Source: Lachnospiraceae bacterium
GTDB taxonomy: Bacteria > Bacillota > Clostridia > Lachnospirales > Lachnospiraceae
NCBI GenBank assembly: GCA_015056865.1
Contig: SVFM01000007.1
Span: forward strand, 35,874 to 99,873
Direction of reading: 5' to 3'
Length of the DNA: 64,000 nt
Within the stretch, counting starts at the first letter, position 1; each line of letters opens with the position of its first letter. This document shows positions 52,701-63,059 of this stretch, one piece after another. A program made the position numbers and the translations under genes. The notes under the pieces are model-generated. The model worked only from the letters and a program-made list of their open reading frames with translations, had not been told where the DNA came from and ran no database searches.

Positions 52701-53432
52701 GAGTCCAAGGCATATCTGATCCCTTACGGCTCCCGCATCAAGATTGTGGACGGACAGCTTCTGGAGGCCGGCGACGAGCTGACAGAGGGTAGTGTAAATC
52801 CTCATGATCTGTTGAAGATCAAGGGTATCCGTGCCGTTCAGGATTATATGCTTCGCGAGGTACAGCGTGTATATCGTCTGCAGGGTGTAGATATTGCAGA
52901 TAAGCACATTGAGGTGATCGTGCGCCAGATGCTTAAAAAGGTGCGCATCGAGAACAATGGTGATTCCGAATATCTGCCCGGCACTCTGGTGGATGTTCTG
53001 GAGTATGAAGATGCCAATGCAGAGTTGCTTGAACAGGGTAAGGAGCCTGCAGAGGGCAAACAGGTGATGTTGGGTATTACCAAAGCAGCACTGGCTACCA
53101 ATTCCTTCCTGTCAGCAGCTTCCTTCCAGGAGACCACCAAGGTTCTGACCGAGGCTGCCATCAAGGGTAAGATCGATCCCCTGATCGGTCTGAAGGAAAA
53201 TGTTATCATCGGTAAGCTGATTCCTGCAGGTACCGGTATGAAGAGATATCGTAATACCAGATTGGACAGCGATGTGATCAGAGAGATATCCATGGAGGAA
53301 GATGCAGAATTGGAAGAAATCGATTTTGCACAGGAGCCGGATGAGGACGAGATCGAAATGGATGATCTGAATATGGAAGATGAGGCAGAGTACGAGGAAG
53401 AGCTGGAAGAAACAGCCGAGATCGTTGAATAG
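49728..53432 (+). CDS. rpoC: DNA-directed RNA polymerase subunit beta'
   Basis: 1234 residues. The N-terminal zinc ribbon (C-x-C-G...C-D-R-C-G, about residues 65-88), the catalytic [12 protein letters not shown] near residue 452, and the second zinc site ([13 protein letters not shown]) are present, with the trigger-loop region [28 protein letters not shown] in between. The tail is acidic. It starts 19 bases after rpoB behind AAAGGGAG. Confidence 0.98.
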   Translation: MSETKNEMYQPMTFDAIKIGLASPEKIREWSRGEVTKPETINYRTLKPERDGLYCEKIFGPSKDWECHCGKYKKIRYKGVVCDRCGVEVTKASVRRERMGHIELAAPVSHIWYFKGIPSRMGLILDLSPRVLEKVLYFASYIVLDAGETNLEYKQILSEKEYQDARETWGNKFRVGMGAEAIQELLEAIDLEAEAVELKTGLKESGGQKRARIIKRLEVVEAFRGSGNKPSWMVMDVIPVLPPDLRPMVQLDGGRFATSDLNDLYRRIINRNNRLKRLLELGAPDIIVRNEKRMLQEAVDALIDNGRRGRPVTGPGNRALKSLSDMLKGKSGRFRQNLLGKRVDYSGRSVIVVGPELKIYQCGLPKEMALELFKPFVMKELVARGTSQNIKNAKKLVERWDNSVWDVLEEVIKEHPVMLNRAPTLHRLGIQAFEPILVEGKAIKLHPLVCTAFNADFDGDQMAVHLPLSVEAQAECRFLLLSPNNLLKPSDGGPVAVPSQDMVLGIYYLTQERPGAKGEGKFFKNVNEAILAYENQAITLHSRITVRMTKTTADGEVISGNVESTLGRFLFNEILPQDLGFVDRSVPENALKLEVDFHVGKKGLKQILEKVINTHGASKTAEVLDDIKSTGYKYSTRAAMTVSISDMTVPAQKQQMLADAQATVDKISQNFRRGLITEEERYRAVVETWNETDKELTEVLLAGLDKYNNIYMMADSGARGSNQQIKQLAGMRGLMADTTGRTIELPIKSNFREGLDVLEYFMSAHGARKGLSDTALRTADSGYLTRRMVDVSQELIIRDVDCAEGREEIPGMVVKAFMDGKETIESLKDRITGRYSCETISDRDGNVIVKRNHMITPSRAAKILSVGVDEKGEPVEAVKIRTILTCRSKNGICAKCYGANMATGEAVQVGEAVGIIAAQSIGEPGTQLTMRTFHTGGVAGDDITQGLPRVEELFEARKPKGLAIIAEFGGKAEIRDTKKKREVVVTNDETGESKAYLIPYGSRIKIVDGQLLEAGDELTEGSVNPHDLLKIKGIRAVQDYMLREVQRVYRLQGVDIADKHIEVIVRQMLKKVRIENNGDSEYLPGTLVDVLEYEDANAELLEQGKEPAEGKQVMLGITKAALATNSFLSAASFQETTKVLTEAAIKGKIDPLIGLKENVIIGKLIPAGTGMKRYRNTRLDSDVIREISMEEDAELEEIDFAQEPDEDEIEMDDLNMEDEAEYEEELEETAEIVE

Positions 53433-53450
53433 CAGATACTAAGCAAAAGG

Positions 53451-53478
53451 CCCGGGAGTAAATCCTCCCGGGTTTTTT
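53451..53478 (+). terminator. Terminator after rpoC
   Basis: A perfect 8-bp GC-rich stem CCCGGGAG/CTCCCGGG (53451-53458, 53465-53472) with TTTTTT. Confidence 0.9.
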
Positions 53479-53505
53479 CAAAAAAACAGAATGCAGGTGA
53501 ATAGA

Positions 53506-54363
53506 ATGAAGGTATTGGTAACAGGTGTAAAAGGTCAGCTGGGCTATGACGTGGTAAAGGAACTTGAAAAGCGTGGGCTGGAAGCGGTTGGAGTGGATAT
53601 CGAGGAAATGGATATTACGGACGCTTGCAGTGTGGAAAGTGTGATCAGCCAGGCATCACCGGACGCAGTGATCCATTGCGCTGCATATACAGCGGTAGAT
53701 GCTGCAGAAGACAATGAGGAGATCTGCCGGAAGGTGAATGCAGACGGCACTCGAAACATTGCATGTGTGTGCAAGGCTCTGGATATCAAAATGATCTATA
53801 TCAGTACGGATTACGTATTTGACGGGGAGGGGACCAGACCCTGGGAGCCGGAGGATGAAAGACGCCCTGTCAGCGTGTACGGACAGACCAAATACGAGGG
53901 AGAATTGGCAGTCCAGGAAATTCTGGAAAAATATTTTATTGTACGTATTGCCTGGGTATTCGGCATCAACGGCAAGAATTTTGTAAAAACCATGCTGCGT
54001 CTGGCGCAGACCCGGGATACCCTTACGGTGGTGAATGATCAGTTTGGTTCTCCCACCTACACCTATGACTTGGCCAAGCTTCTGGTGGATATGATACAAA
54101 CCGAAAAGTACGGGATTTATCATGCTACCAACGAAGGGATCTGCACCTGGCATGAGTTTGCTTGTGCCATCTTCCGCACCGCGGGGCTGCAGATCAATGT
54201 GCTTCCTGTGACCAGTGCAGAGTATGCTGCTAAGGCAAAGCGGCCTTTTAACAGCAGGATGAGCAAGGAGAAACTGACAGAGATGGGATTTGAAAAGCTG
54301 CCCTCCTGGCAGGATGCGCTGGAAAGGTATGTGGAGGCGCTGCGGGATCAAGCTCAGCTTTGA
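53506..54363 (+). CDS. rfbD: dTDP-4-dehydrorhamnose reductase
   Basis: About 285 residues, a short-chain NAD(P)H reductase making dTDP-L-rhamnose for surface glycans. The Rossmann motif VTGVKGQLG, DAVIHCAAYTAVDAAED, ISTDYVFDG, VYGQTKYEGE (catalytic Tyr and Lys) and NDQFGSPTYTYDLA are all as in RfbD/RmlD. ATG 53506 has AGGTGA six bases upstream; 53491 is an alternative. It is alone here: rfbA, rfbB and rfbC are not in the window, and rfbD splits the usual rpoC-rpsL neighbourhood. Confidence 0.92.
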   Translation: MKVLVTGVKGQLGYDVVKELEKRGLEAVGVDIEEMDITDACSVESVISQASPDAVIHCAAYTAVDAAEDNEEICRKVNADGTRNIACVCKALDIKMIYISTDYVFDGEGTRPWEPEDERRPVSVYGQTKYEGELAVQEILEKYFIVRIAWVFGINGKNFVKTMLRLAQTRDTLTVVNDQFGSPTYTYDLAKLLVDMIQTEKYGIYHATNEGICTWHEFACAIFRTAGLQINVLPVTSAEYAAKAKRPFNSRMSKEKLTEMGFEKLPSWQDALERYVEALRDQAQL

Positions 54364-54406
54364 TGTGATCCGCCCATGACCGGCGGAACTTTTCGGGAAA
54401 AAAGTC

Positions 54407-54457
54407 TTGACAATGCATTTGCGAGCAAGTATACTAGATAGGTGCACGCAAATGCAT
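54407..54457 (+). promoter_or_regulatory. rpsL promoter inside an 11-bp inverted repeat
   Basis: TTGACA (54407-54412), 17 bp, TATACT (54430-54435). ATGCATTTGCG (54413-54423) directly after the -35 is perfectly complementary to CGCAAATGCAT (54447-54457), which is followed by a T run. Confidence 0.75.
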
Positions 54458-54517
54458 TTTTTATTTGTGTGTATAAATTTTCCAAATAAACTTATAATAA
54501 GAAAGAGGTGAAACAGA

Positions 54518-54940
54518 ATGCCAACATTTAACCAGTTAGTAAGAAAAGGACGTCAGACATCTGTAAAGAAGTCTACCGCACCTGCTCTGCAGAAGGGCTA
54601 CAATTCCCTGCACAAGAAGGCAACGGACGCTTCCGCACCCCAGAAGAGAGGTGTATGTACAGCTGTTAAGACAACAACTCCTAAAAAACCTAACTCAGCT
54701 CTTAGAAAGATCGCCAGAGTACGTCTTTCCAATGGAATCGAAGTTACCAGCTACATTCCCGGTGAAGGCCACAATCTGCAGGAGCACAGCGTTGTTCTGA
54801 TCAGAGGCGGAAGAGTAAAAGACCTGCCCGGTACCAGATATCACGTTATCCGTGGTACACTTGATACTGCGGGAGTTGCTAACAGAAAGCAGGCTCGTTC
54901 CAAATACGGCGCTAAGAGACCTAAAGCTGCAAAGAAATAA
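54518..54940 (+). CDS. rpsL: 30S ribosomal protein S12
   Basis: 140 residues. [13 protein letters not shown], the decoding-centre loop [17 protein letters not shown] and [27 protein letters not shown] are fully conserved. GAAAGAGGTG precedes the ATG. It heads the rpsL-rpsG-fusA string. Confidence 0.98.
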   Translation: MPTFNQLVRKGRQTSVKKSTAPALQKGYNSLHKKATDASAPQKRGVCTAVKTTTPKKPNSALRKIARVRLSNGIEVTSYIPGEGHNLQEHSVVLIRGGRVKDLPGTRYHVIRGTLDTAGVANRKQARSKYGAKRPKAAKK

Positions 54941-55079
54941 TCAAATTGCAGAAAACAGTTAGGAAGTACCACATAACAGAGCTAATTAGTGTTGGGATTC
55001 TGATTTTTTGTTAGACTACCGCACGACACACATGTAATTAGAGGACACAATGTGAGTACCGATGATTTATTTTCATTGA

Positions 55080-55568
<489 letters not shown>

Positions 55569-55621
55569 TCTGCAGCCATCATATTAAGCGAAAGCTTACA
55601 TTAATATAGGAGGAAAAAACC

Positions 55622-57739
55622 TTGGCTGGAAGAGAATATCCATTAGAGAGAACCAGAAATATTGGTATTATGGCTCATATCGACGCGGGTAAGACTACCA
55701 CGACAGAACGTATTCTTTACTACACCGGTGTGAATTATAAAATAGGTGATACTCACGAAGGTACTGCGACCATGGACTGGATGGCTCAGGAACAGGAGCG
55801 AGGCATTACCATTACTTCTGCGGCTACGACCTGCCATTGGACTTTGCAGGAGAACTGTAAGGCAAAACCGGGTGCTCTTGAGCATCGTATCAACATTATC
55901 GATACCCCCGGTCACGTTGACTTTACTGTAGAGGTAGAGCGTTCCCTGCGTGTACTTGACGGTGCTGTAGGCGTATTCTGCGCAAAGGGCGGTGTTGAGC
56001 CTCAGTCTGAGAATGTATGGCGTCAGGCTGACACTTATAACGTACCTCGTATGGCTTTCATCAATAAGATGGACATCTTGGGTGCAAACTTTTTTGGTGC
56101 AGTAGAACAGATTAAAAACAGACTTGGCAAGAATGCAATCTGCATTCAGCTGCCGATCGGTAAAGAAGATAGCTTTAAGGGAATTATTGACTTGTTTGAG
56201 ATGAAAGCTTATATCTACAACGATGATAAGGGTGATGACATCTCTATCACAGACATTCCCGCTGATATGGCTGACGATGCCGAATTGTATCGTTCTGAGC
56301 TTGTAGAGAAGATCTGCGAGCTGGATGACGATCTGATGATGGCATACCTGGAGGGCGAAGAGCCTTCCAACGAGGAACTGAAAGCAGTTCTGAGAAAAGC
56401 TACTTGTGAGTGTACAGCAATCCCTGTTTGCTGTGGTACCGCTTACAGAAACAAGGGTGTACAGAAGCTTTTGGACGCTATTGTAGAGTTCATGCCTTCA
56501 CCTTTGGACATCCCTGCTATCAAGGGCGTAGACCTGCAGGGCAATGAGATCGAGAGACACTCATCTGATGATGAGCCCTTCTCCGCTCTGGCATTCAAGA
56601 TCATGACAGACCCGTTTGTAGGAAAGCTTGCTTACTTCCGTGTGTACTCCGGTACCATGAATTCCGGATCTTATGTGCTGAATGCAACAAAAGATAAAAA
56701 AGAACGTGTAGGACGTATCCTGCAGATGCATGCAAACAAGAGAGCAGAGCTTGACAAAGTTTACTCCGGTGATATCGCAGCAGCGGTTGGATTTAAGTTC
56801 ACAACCACAGGTGACACCATCTGTGATGAACAGCATCCTGTAATCCTGGAGTCCATGGAGTTCCCTGAGCCTGTTATCGAGCTGGCAATCGAGCCCAAGA
56901 CCAAGGCTGGCCAGGGCAAGATGGGTGAAGCTCTTGCAAAACTTGCAGAAGAAGATCCTACCTTCCGTGCACACACCAATGCTGAGACCGGCCAGACCAT
57001 TATTGCAGGTATGGGTGAGCTGCATCTGGAAATCATCGTTGACCGTCTGCTCAGAGAATTCAAGGTAGAGGCTAACGTAGGTGCTCCTCAGGTTGCTTAC
57101 AAGGAAGCCATCACAAAGGCTGTTGAGGTAGATTCCAAGTATGCGAAGCAGTCCGGTGGACGTGGTCAGTACGGTCACTGTAAAGTTAAATTTGAGCCCA
57201 TGGATCCCAACGGCGATCAGCTGTTTAAATTCGAATCCTCCGTTGTGGGTGGTGCAATTCCCAAGGAATACATCCCTGCAGTCGGCGAAGGTATTGAAGA
57301 AGCAACCAAGGCCGGTATCCTGGGTGGTTTCCCTGTAGTTGGTGTATATGCTAATGTATACGACGGATCTTACCATGAGGTTGACTCTTCTGAAATGGCA
57401 TTCCACATTGCCGGTTCCCTGGCATTCAAGGATGCAATGCAGAAGGCAGCTCCTGTTCTGATGGAGCCCATCATGAAGGTAGAGGTTACTATGCCCGAGG
57501 AATACATGGGCGATGTAATCGGTGATATCAACTCCCGTCGTGGACGTATCGAAGGCATGGAGGACATCGGCGGTGGTAAAATGGTAAGAGCATACGTGCC
57601 TCTGGCAGAGATGTTTGGTTACTCCACCGACCTGCGTTCCAAGACCCAGGGTCGTGGTAACTACTCTATGTTCTTTGAGAAGTATGAGCAGGTGCCCAAG
57701 AACGTTCAGGAAAAGGTATTGGCTACCAAAACGAAGTAA
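55622..57739 (+). CDS. fusA: Elongation factor G
   Basis: 705 residues of the translocation GTPase. G1 is [13 protein letters not shown], then [20 protein letters not shown] and NKMD, followed by domains III-V through [30 protein letters not shown]. The start is an unusual TTG at 55622, set by AGGAGG eight bases upstream and by the family N-terminus ([13 protein letters not shown]). Confidence 0.97.
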   Translation: MAGREYPLERTRNIGIMAHIDAGKTTTTERILYYTGVNYKIGDTHEGTATMDWMAQEQERGITITSAATTCHWTLQENCKAKPGALEHRINIIDTPGHVDFTVEVERSLRVLDGAVGVFCAKGGVEPQSENVWRQADTYNVPRMAFINKMDILGANFFGAVEQIKNRLGKNAICIQLPIGKEDSFKGIIDLFEMKAYIYNDDKGDDISITDIPADMADDAELYRSELVEKICELDDDLMMAYLEGEEPSNEELKAVLRKATCECTAIPVCCGTAYRNKGVQKLLDAIVEFMPSPLDIPAIKGVDLQGNEIERHSSDDEPFSALAFKIMTDPFVGKLAYFRVYSGTMNSGSYVLNATKDKKERVGRILQMHANKRAELDKVYSGDIAAAVGFKFTTTGDTICDEQHPVILESMEFPEPVIELAIEPKTKAGQGKMGEALAKLAEEDPTFRAHTNAETGQTIIAGMGELHLEIIVDRLLREFKVEANVGAPQVAYKEAITKAVEVDSKYAKQSGGRGQYGHCKVKFEPMDPNGDQLFKFESSVVGGAIPKEYIPAVGEGIEEATKAGILGGFPVVGVYANVYDGSYHEVDSSEMAFHIAGSLAFKDAMQKAAPVLMEPIMKVEVTMPEEYMGDVIGDINSRRGRIEGMEDIGGGKMVRAYVPLAEMFGYSTDLRSKTQGRGNYSMFFEKYEQVPKNVQEKVLATKTK

Positions 57740-57766
57740 TCTTCTTATGAAATAACCAAAAATAAC

Positions 57767-57795
57767 TTGAAAAAGTGTGGGTTATTTTATATAAT
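57767..57795 (+). promoter_or_regulatory. Promoter of tuf
   Basis: TTGAAA (57767-57772), 17 bp, TATAAT (57790-57795), in the 120-base gap after fusA, so tuf can be expressed independently. Confidence 0.75.
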
Positions 57796-57859
57796 CAGAG
57801 ATAGCTGATTAAAATTTAAAACAAAAAACGATTTAATAATTTCAAGGAGGACTATTAAA

Positions 57860-59047
57860 ATGGCTAAAGCTAAATTTGAAAGAAACAAGCCCCATTGTAA
57901 CATTGGTACCATCGGTCACGTTGACCATGGTAAAACCACTCTGACAGCTGCTATCACCAAGGTTCTGGCTGAGAGAGTTGCAGGTAACGCAAAGGTTGAT
58001 TTCGAGAACATCGATAAGGCTCCCGAAGAGAGAGAGCGTGGTATCACCATCTCTACTGCACACGTTGAGTATCAGACTGAGAAGAGACACTATGCACACG
58101 TTGACTGCCCTGGCCATGCTGACTACGTTAAGAACATGATCACAGGTGCTGCACAGATGGATGGCGCTATCCTGGTTGTAGCTGCTACCGACGGTGTTAT
58201 GGCTCAGACCAAAGAGCACATCCTGCTGTCTCGTCAGGTAGGCGTTCCTTACATCGTTGTATTCATGAACAAGTGTGATATGGTTGACGACGAAGAGCTG
58301 CTTGAGCTGGTTGAGATGGAGATCACAGAGCAGTTGGAAGAGTACGAGTTCACAGATTGTCCTATCATCAAGGGTTCTGCTCTGCAGGCACTGAACGAGC
58401 CCATGGGTGAGTGGGGCGACAAGATCATGGAGCTCATGAGCACTGTTGACGAGTACATTCCTGATCCCGAGCGTGACACCGACAAGCCTTTCCTGATGCC
58501 CGTCGAGGACGTATTCACCATCACAGGTCGTGGTACCGTTGCTACCGGTAGAGTAGAGCGTGGTACTCTGCACCTGAACGATGAAGTTGAAATCGTTGGT
58601 ATCAAGGAAGAGAACAAGAAGACTGTTGTAACCGGTATCGAGATGTTCCGTAAGATGCTGGATGAGGCACAGGCTGGTGATAACATCGGTGCTCTGCTTC
58701 GTGGTGTTCAGAGAACTGAAATCGAAAGAGGTCAGGTTCTTTCCAAACCCGGCAGCGTTAAGTGCCACACCAAGTTTACTGCTCAGGTATACGTTCTGAC
58801 CAAAGACGAGGGTGGTCGTCACACACCTTTCTTCAACAACTATCGTCCTCAGTTCTACTTCAGAACAACTGACGTTACCGGCGTTTGCAATCTGCCCGCT
58901 GGTACCGAGATGTGCATGCCTGGTGATAACGTAGAGATGACCATCGAGCTGATCCATCCCATCGCTATGGAGCAGGGTCTTACCTTCGCTATCCGTGAAG
59001 GTGGACGTACTGTAGGTTCAGGCCGTGTTGCTACTATCATCGAGTAA
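57860..59047 (+). CDS. tuf: Elongation factor Tu
   Basis: 395 residues. GHVDHGKTT (about residues 19-27), [15 protein letters not shown] and NKCD are the GTPase motifs; domains II and III follow to [12 protein letters not shown] at the C-terminus. CAAGGAGG precedes the ATG. In many Firmicutes the S10 operon comes next; here a repeat-rich accessory stretch does. Confidence 0.98.
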   Translation: MAKAKFERNKPHCNIGTIGHVDHGKTTLTAAITKVLAERVAGNAKVDFENIDKAPEERERGITISTAHVEYQTEKRHYAHVDCPGHADYVKNMITGAAQMDGAILVVAATDGVMAQTKEHILLSRQVGVPYIVVFMNKCDMVDDEELLELVEMEITEQLEEYEFTDCPIIKGSALQALNEPMGEWGDKIMELMSTVDEYIPDPERDTDKPFLMPVEDVFTITGRGTVATGRVERGTLHLNDEVEIVGIKEENKKTVVTGIEMFRKMLDEAQAGDNIGALLRGVQRTEIERGQVLSKPGSVKCHTKFTAQVYVLTKDEGGRHTPFFNNYRPQFYFRTTDVTGVCNLPAGTEMCMPGDNVEMTIELIHPIAMEQGLTFAIREGGRTVGSGRVATIIE

Positions 59048-59090
59048 TTTACACGATAGCTTTGAGCTAAGCGCTTAAAACACGTAATAA

Positions 59091-59128
59091 ACAGCCACCT
59101 GCAAGCAAGCTTGCAGGTGGCTGTTTTT
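59091..59128 (+). terminator. Terminator after tuf
   Basis: A perfect 15-bp stem ACAGCCACCTGCAAG/CTTGCAGGTGGCTGT (59091-59105, 59110-59124) with loop CAAG and TTTTT. Confidence 0.95.
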
Positions 59129-59135
59129 GCGTGTT

Positions 59136-59276
59136 CACGGGCATTTAGCGAATGCCCGTGACTGAGGAAATGCGGAGCATTTTCGAGGTGCGCTTAGCGA
59201 TGTTCTTCCGGGTATTTTTATGCTTATTTATAAGCGGCGACTGCCGCGACCGAGGAAATGCGAAGCATTTTCGAGG
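59136..59276. repeat. Two hairpin-GAGG modules
   Basis: A 25-base unit beginning GAGGAAATGC and ending CATTTTCGAGG occurs at 59164-59188 and 59252-59276 with one difference. Each is itself a stem flanked by GAGG, and each is preceded by another hairpin: CACGGGCATT/AATGCCCGTG (59136-59160) and GCGGC/GCCGC (59234-59247). The rest of 59277-59664 holds a small stem around 59349-59379 (AGCCGACC/GGTCGGCT) and no convincing gene. Confidence 0.6.
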
Positions 59277-59664
59277 TTATCTTATCGTTATGTACACAGT
59301 ATAAAATTCATGTATATCAATTTGCAAAGGAATAGCGAAATGTAATGAGAAAGCCGACCGGATTCTGGGTCTGGTCGGCTGGTTGTGATAACAGTTTGAT
59401 AACAAAATATGGATATTATTTTTTCACTCCAAAACCATATTTCATCAGCATTGAGTTAAGTCTGTGTCTTTCTGCATTTCTTAAAAGATTTGTCCTATTC
59501 CATGGAACGTCTGAAGGAGATATGATAAAATATAATAAAATATATAATTATAAAATTGCAATGCAATTTTGCCTTGCGCAAAAGCAATTTTAGGCTGGTA
59601 GCTATTGGAGGACAAAACTGTTATAAATAATATAGGATAAATTATTCTGAGAAAGGAAGAACAA

Positions 59665-60360
59665 ATGAGTTTTGCAGAAAATTTAAAATATATCAGGAAA
59701 AAACGGAATATAACCCAAGAAGAACTGGCAGATATATTGTATGTGTCAAGGCAAGCAGTTTCTAGATGGGAATCAGGAATTGGTTATCCGGAAACGGAGA
59801 AGCTGCTAGTACTTTCTACAGAATTTGATGTGTCGTTGGATTATTTGTTTTCTGATAGATGTCATATGGTCAGATCGGAAAATACAAAACGTGTTTCAAA
59901 GATTGACACATACTTGAATTGTGCAGAGGTGTTTGCTCATAGAAGTACTTGTATTAAAAGAAAGTATGGAGCAGTTATCGTAAAGGATGATGTTGTCATA
60001 TCTACGGGTTACAATGGTGCGCCCAGAGGTTTTGATAATTGCTGCGATATAGGGAACTGTCCGAGGATGGATAGGAATATGCATCAGGGAGAAGGGTATG
60101 GAATCTGCCGGGCAATTCATGCAGAAGAAAATGCATTATTGAATTGTTCAAGACAACAGACAATGGGAGCTGATTTGTATCTGGTGGGTGTGAATCCAAA
60201 AGATAATTCTATTCACGAAGCCAAGCCCTGCCCATTATGCGCCAGATCAATTATTCAGGCGGGAATCAATAATGTTTACCTGCGTGTTGGAGAAGGTGCA
60301 GAAAATTATATTGTTGTACCGGCGAAAGAACTTGTGTGGGTGCAATCTCCGGAAAATTAA
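59665..60360 (+). CDS. XRE-type HTH fused to a dCMP-deaminase-like domain
   Basis: A 231-residue two-domain protein. Residues 5-65 form an XRE helix-turn-helix (LKYIRKKRNITQEELADIL, VSRQAVSRWESG). Residues about 85-220 form a zinc-dependent deaminase: KYGAVIVKDDVVISTGYNGAPRG, the HAE motif (His152, Glu154) and PCPLC (Cys189, Cys192), closest to dCMP deaminase/ComEB. The enzyme would turn dCMP into dUMP; the HTH could make it a regulator sensing nucleotides. GAAAGGAAG precedes the ATG. A HAD phosphatase gene follows. The fusion is unusual to my knowledge. Confidence 0.82.
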   Translation: MSFAENLKYIRKKRNITQEELADILYVSRQAVSRWESGIGYPETEKLLVLSTEFDVSLDYLFSDRCHMVRSENTKRVSKIDTYLNCAEVFAHRSTCIKRKYGAVIVKDDVVISTGYNGAPRGFDNCCDIGNCPRMDRNMHQGEGYGICRAIHAEENALLNCSRQQTMGADLYLVGVNPKDNSIHEAKPCPLCARSIIQAGINNVYLRVGEGAENYIVVPAKELVWVQSPEN

Positions 60361-60415
60361 GAAACGATGAGAGAATACAATGGGGTTGATACAAACGAAA
60401 GTAAAAGGAGAGGTT

Positions 60416-61069
60416 ATGTTTAAAGCGATTATATTTGATTTTGATTATACGTTGGGCGATTCGACAAAAGGGATTGTATTAAGTGTGAATTATGCATTAG
60501 AGCAATTGGGGTATGTAGAAAAACAAACCACAGATATTAAGAGGACAATAGGCTTGTCTTTAAAAGACACATATACTACTTTGACTAAAAACGAAGATGT
60601 AGACATGGCTTTGCAATTTGCGGCACTTTTCAAGGAAAAAGCTGATGAAGTAATGGTTGAAAGTACTTTGCTTTATGAGGGGGTTAAAGAAGTTTTAGAG
60701 CAACTTAAGACGCAAGGATACAAAATTGCAATTGTCACGACTAAGTTTCATTACCGAATTCGACAGATTTTAGAAAAATTTTCTGCGAGTGAATTGATTG
60801 ATTTTATTGTTGGAGCAGAAGATGTAAAGATAGAAAAACCCGATCCAGAGGGCCTGCTTTGGGCAATCCGAAATCTGGACGTAGGTAAGAATGAGGTCCT
60901 TTATGTGGGAGATAGTATAGTGGATGCAAAGACCGCTGAAAATGCAAAGGTTTCCTTTGCGGCGGTTTTGTCAGGAACGACTACTTGTAAGGAATTTGAA
61001 CAATATAACTGTAGCTTTGTGGGAAATCAAATTATGGATATTTATAGTTATATTAGAAACTTTGAATAG
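60416..61069 (+). CDS. HAD-family phosphatase (phosphoglycolate-phosphatase-like)
   Basis: About 217 residues. Motif I is DFDYT (Asp8, Asp10), motif II lies at IVTTKF, the Lys of motif III is in KIEKPDPEG and motif IV is YVGDSIVDAKTA. A helical cap at about residues 15-80 makes it a C1-cap HAD. ATG 60416 follows AAAAGGAGAGG. It may dephosphorylate a nucleotide made by the upstream deaminase, but substrate cannot be read from sequence. Confidence 0.85.
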   Translation: MFKAIIFDFDYTLGDSTKGIVLSVNYALEQLGYVEKQTTDIKRTIGLSLKDTYTTLTKNEDVDMALQFAALFKEKADEVMVESTLLYEGVKEVLEQLKTQGYKIAIVTTKFHYRIRQILEKFSASELIDFIVGAEDVKIEKPDPEGLLWAIRNLDVGKNEVLYVGDSIVDAKTAENAKVSFAAVLSGTTTCKEFEQYNCSFVGNQIMDIYSYIRNFE

Positions 61070-61106
61070 TGTGCGGAAGGCTATTGTATAATCAAGGAGA
61101 AGAAAA

Positions 61107-62261
61107 GTGAGATTAAGACCATATACGATGCGTTTGTGTTGTAATAAATATTTACAGGATTTTGAATATTTATATAACGCCTTAACAAAACATCCGTCAT
61201 TTCTCTATGGAAATGTTGTAGATAGGTTTTGTGAATTGTACGATAAACTTCGAAATGAAATCTACGATTATAATTCACTTTTGGATGCTATGACAAGGTT
61301 AACTATGTTTTTTGAAGATGGTCATACCAATATAGAGATTCCGTATACGCATAATGATACTTGTATAAAATTAAAATGTTTTTGGGAAGAGGAACGGTTA
61401 TTTTTGACAGAAAAATATAAAGATATTGATGTGGGCGCTGAGATAATCAGTATTGAAGGCGTTACGATTCTTCAGTTGCTTGCTAGCGCTGCGGAAGTCA
61501 TACCACATGAAAATATGTATCTTGTAAAAAGCAGGATGATAGAGTATCCTTACATGAATTATCATGTATTCAGCGAAATGAATTTGCGTCGAATGTTTGG
61601 CGAGAAAGATTCTTACCAAATTGTGTTTCAGAGTGTTGGAGAAATAATAACTAAGCAGTGTAAACTTGAATGTTATGATGGCTATATAGATTTTAAGGAG
61701 AGCCACTTGGCTTCGTATGAAGTTAAGGGAAGTGTCGCGGTTTTGCACTTAGATGAGTGTATATATAATGAGCAGTATAAAAATATATTGAAAGAACTGG
61801 CATACGCGTGTAAAGAGATGATGGTTGATACTTTGGAACTGGATCTGAGCAAGAATATGGGAGGATCCTCTGCTGTAATAGATGAATTTATCAAGTTTAT
61901 TAACATAGACAGTTTCCGTAGATATGAGATGGTGGATTGTACAGACGGGATACAGAAGGTAATAACGCATAGAAATGATGAGATTATTAATCCTAAAGCA
62001 GAAGTTTTGTTCCCCAATAAGATAGTTTGCAGGATTTCTAATACTACTTTTAGCAGTGCAAGGACTTTTGCGGTTACCTTAAAGGACAATGGAATTGCTA
62101 CAATTATTGGAGAACCTTCCGGAGGCAGGCCATGTTCATACGGTATGCCTAAGCGAGATGTGACCCCAAATTGCAATGTGCGGTTCCGTGTGTCAAGAAG
62201 TTTGTTTTTACGGCCTGATGTAACGCTGGATGAAGAACAAGCATTATTTCCAGATATTTGA
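61107..62261 (+). CDS. S41-family (C-terminal-processing-like) peptidase
   Basis: About 384 residues. MTRLTMFFEDGHTNIEIP resembles the N-terminal part of TSPc proteins, a short PDZ-like stretch follows (VGAEIISIEGVTIL), and the S41 core has LELDLSKNMGGSSAVIDEFI and SNTTFSSARTFAVTLKDNG (candidate catalytic Ser), then GEPSGGRP. No signal peptide is visible, so it may be cytoplasmic. It starts at a GTG eight bases after AAGGAG. Its codon use is AT-rich like its neighbours. Confidence 0.72.
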   Translation: MRLRPYTMRLCCNKYLQDFEYLYNALTKHPSFLYGNVVDRFCELYDKLRNEIYDYNSLLDAMTRLTMFFEDGHTNIEIPYTHNDTCIKLKCFWEEERLFLTEKYKDIDVGAEIISIEGVTILQLLASAAEVIPHENMYLVKSRMIEYPYMNYHVFSEMNLRRMFGEKDSYQIVFQSVGEIITKQCKLECYDGYIDFKESHLASYEVKGSVAVLHLDECIYNEQYKNILKELAYACKEMMVDTLELDLSKNMGGSSAVIDEFIKFINIDSFRRYEMVDCTDGIQKVITHRNDEIINPKAEVLFPNKIVCRISNTTFSSARTFAVTLKDNGIATIIGEPSGGRPCSYGMPKRDVTPNCNVRFRVSRSLFLRPDVTLDEEQALFPDI

Positions 62262-62317
62262 AAAAATACAGACGGTGTCTGGAAATTAGTTTTTGTATTG
62301 AGGAAGGACTGCAGCCG

Positions 62318-63025
62318 ATGGAAAAAAGAATAGAACAAATACGGGAAAGTGAAAGGCAATCTTATATAGAAATGTATTCTAGTGAAGAATTGTATAAAAC
62401 TCACAGTTGGATGAAAAAACCTATTAAGACCATTCAGGAGTTAATTCCTTTGTTTGAAAAAAATCAGGAACTTAAGGTTTAGGATTTGGGATGTGGTGTG
62501 GGAAGAAATAGCATTGCTATCGCTCATGCGTATAAGGATATTAATTGTATTGTTGAATGTGTGGATATTTTAGACCTTGCAATAGAAAAGTTATATTTAT
62601 ATGCCAGTGAGCATGGGGTATCGACCAAGATTCATGGTATTGTAGATTCTATTGAAAAGTATGTTATCAGACAAGAAAGTTATGATTTTATTATTGCAGT
62701 ATCGGCCTTGGAACATATGGAATCAGAAGAGAGTTTTGTAAAAAAGTTAGTAGAAATTCGGAATGGTATTCGTGAGAACGGAATTGTATGTCTGGTCATA
62801 AATTCTAATGTGGAGGAAAGAAATAAAGCTACTGGGCATATTACTCCGGCACAGTTCGAAGTAAATTATCTAACTGATGTATTGCAGAATGTCCTGAATG
62901 ATATATTTGCAGGATGGGAAATAATGAAATCAACAACAAAAGAACAACAGTATGATATTCCCAGAGAATCCGGAATTTGTGACTTGACGACCAATGTGGT
63001 AACTTTAGTTGCCGGGAAAAAATAA
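62318..63025 (+). pseudogene. SAM-dependent methyltransferase interrupted by an in-frame TAG
   Basis: A single frame of 236 codons. After NQELKV comes TAG (62480-62482), then DLGCGVGRNSIAIAHAYKD in the same frame, which is methyltransferase motif I. The stop sits where relatives have Leu or Ile (VLDLGCG), consistent with TTG to TAG. Downstream the fold continues (VECVDILDLAIEKL, FIIAVSALEHM) with no frameshift. ATG 62318 follows AGGAAGG. Either a fresh pseudogene, a suppressed stop or a sequencing error. Confidence 0.8.
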
Positions 63026-63059
63026 GCATTGAGATATTATTGAGTTGTAGGGGGAAAAT

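Noticed and set aside
52000..52907. A 311-codon open frame antisense to rpoC
   Set aside because: Shadow of rpoC with no independent signals.
59345..59593. An 82-codon open frame downstream of tuf
   Set aside because: No good ribosome site, no recognisable sequence, and its first part is a GGTCGGCT stem; probably intergenic.
62480..62482. Pyrrolysine or other programmed decoding of the TAG in the methyltransferase
   Set aside because: It replaces a hydrophobic residue just before motif I, and the neighbouring HAD gene has TAA as well as TAG; decay or sequence error is simpler.
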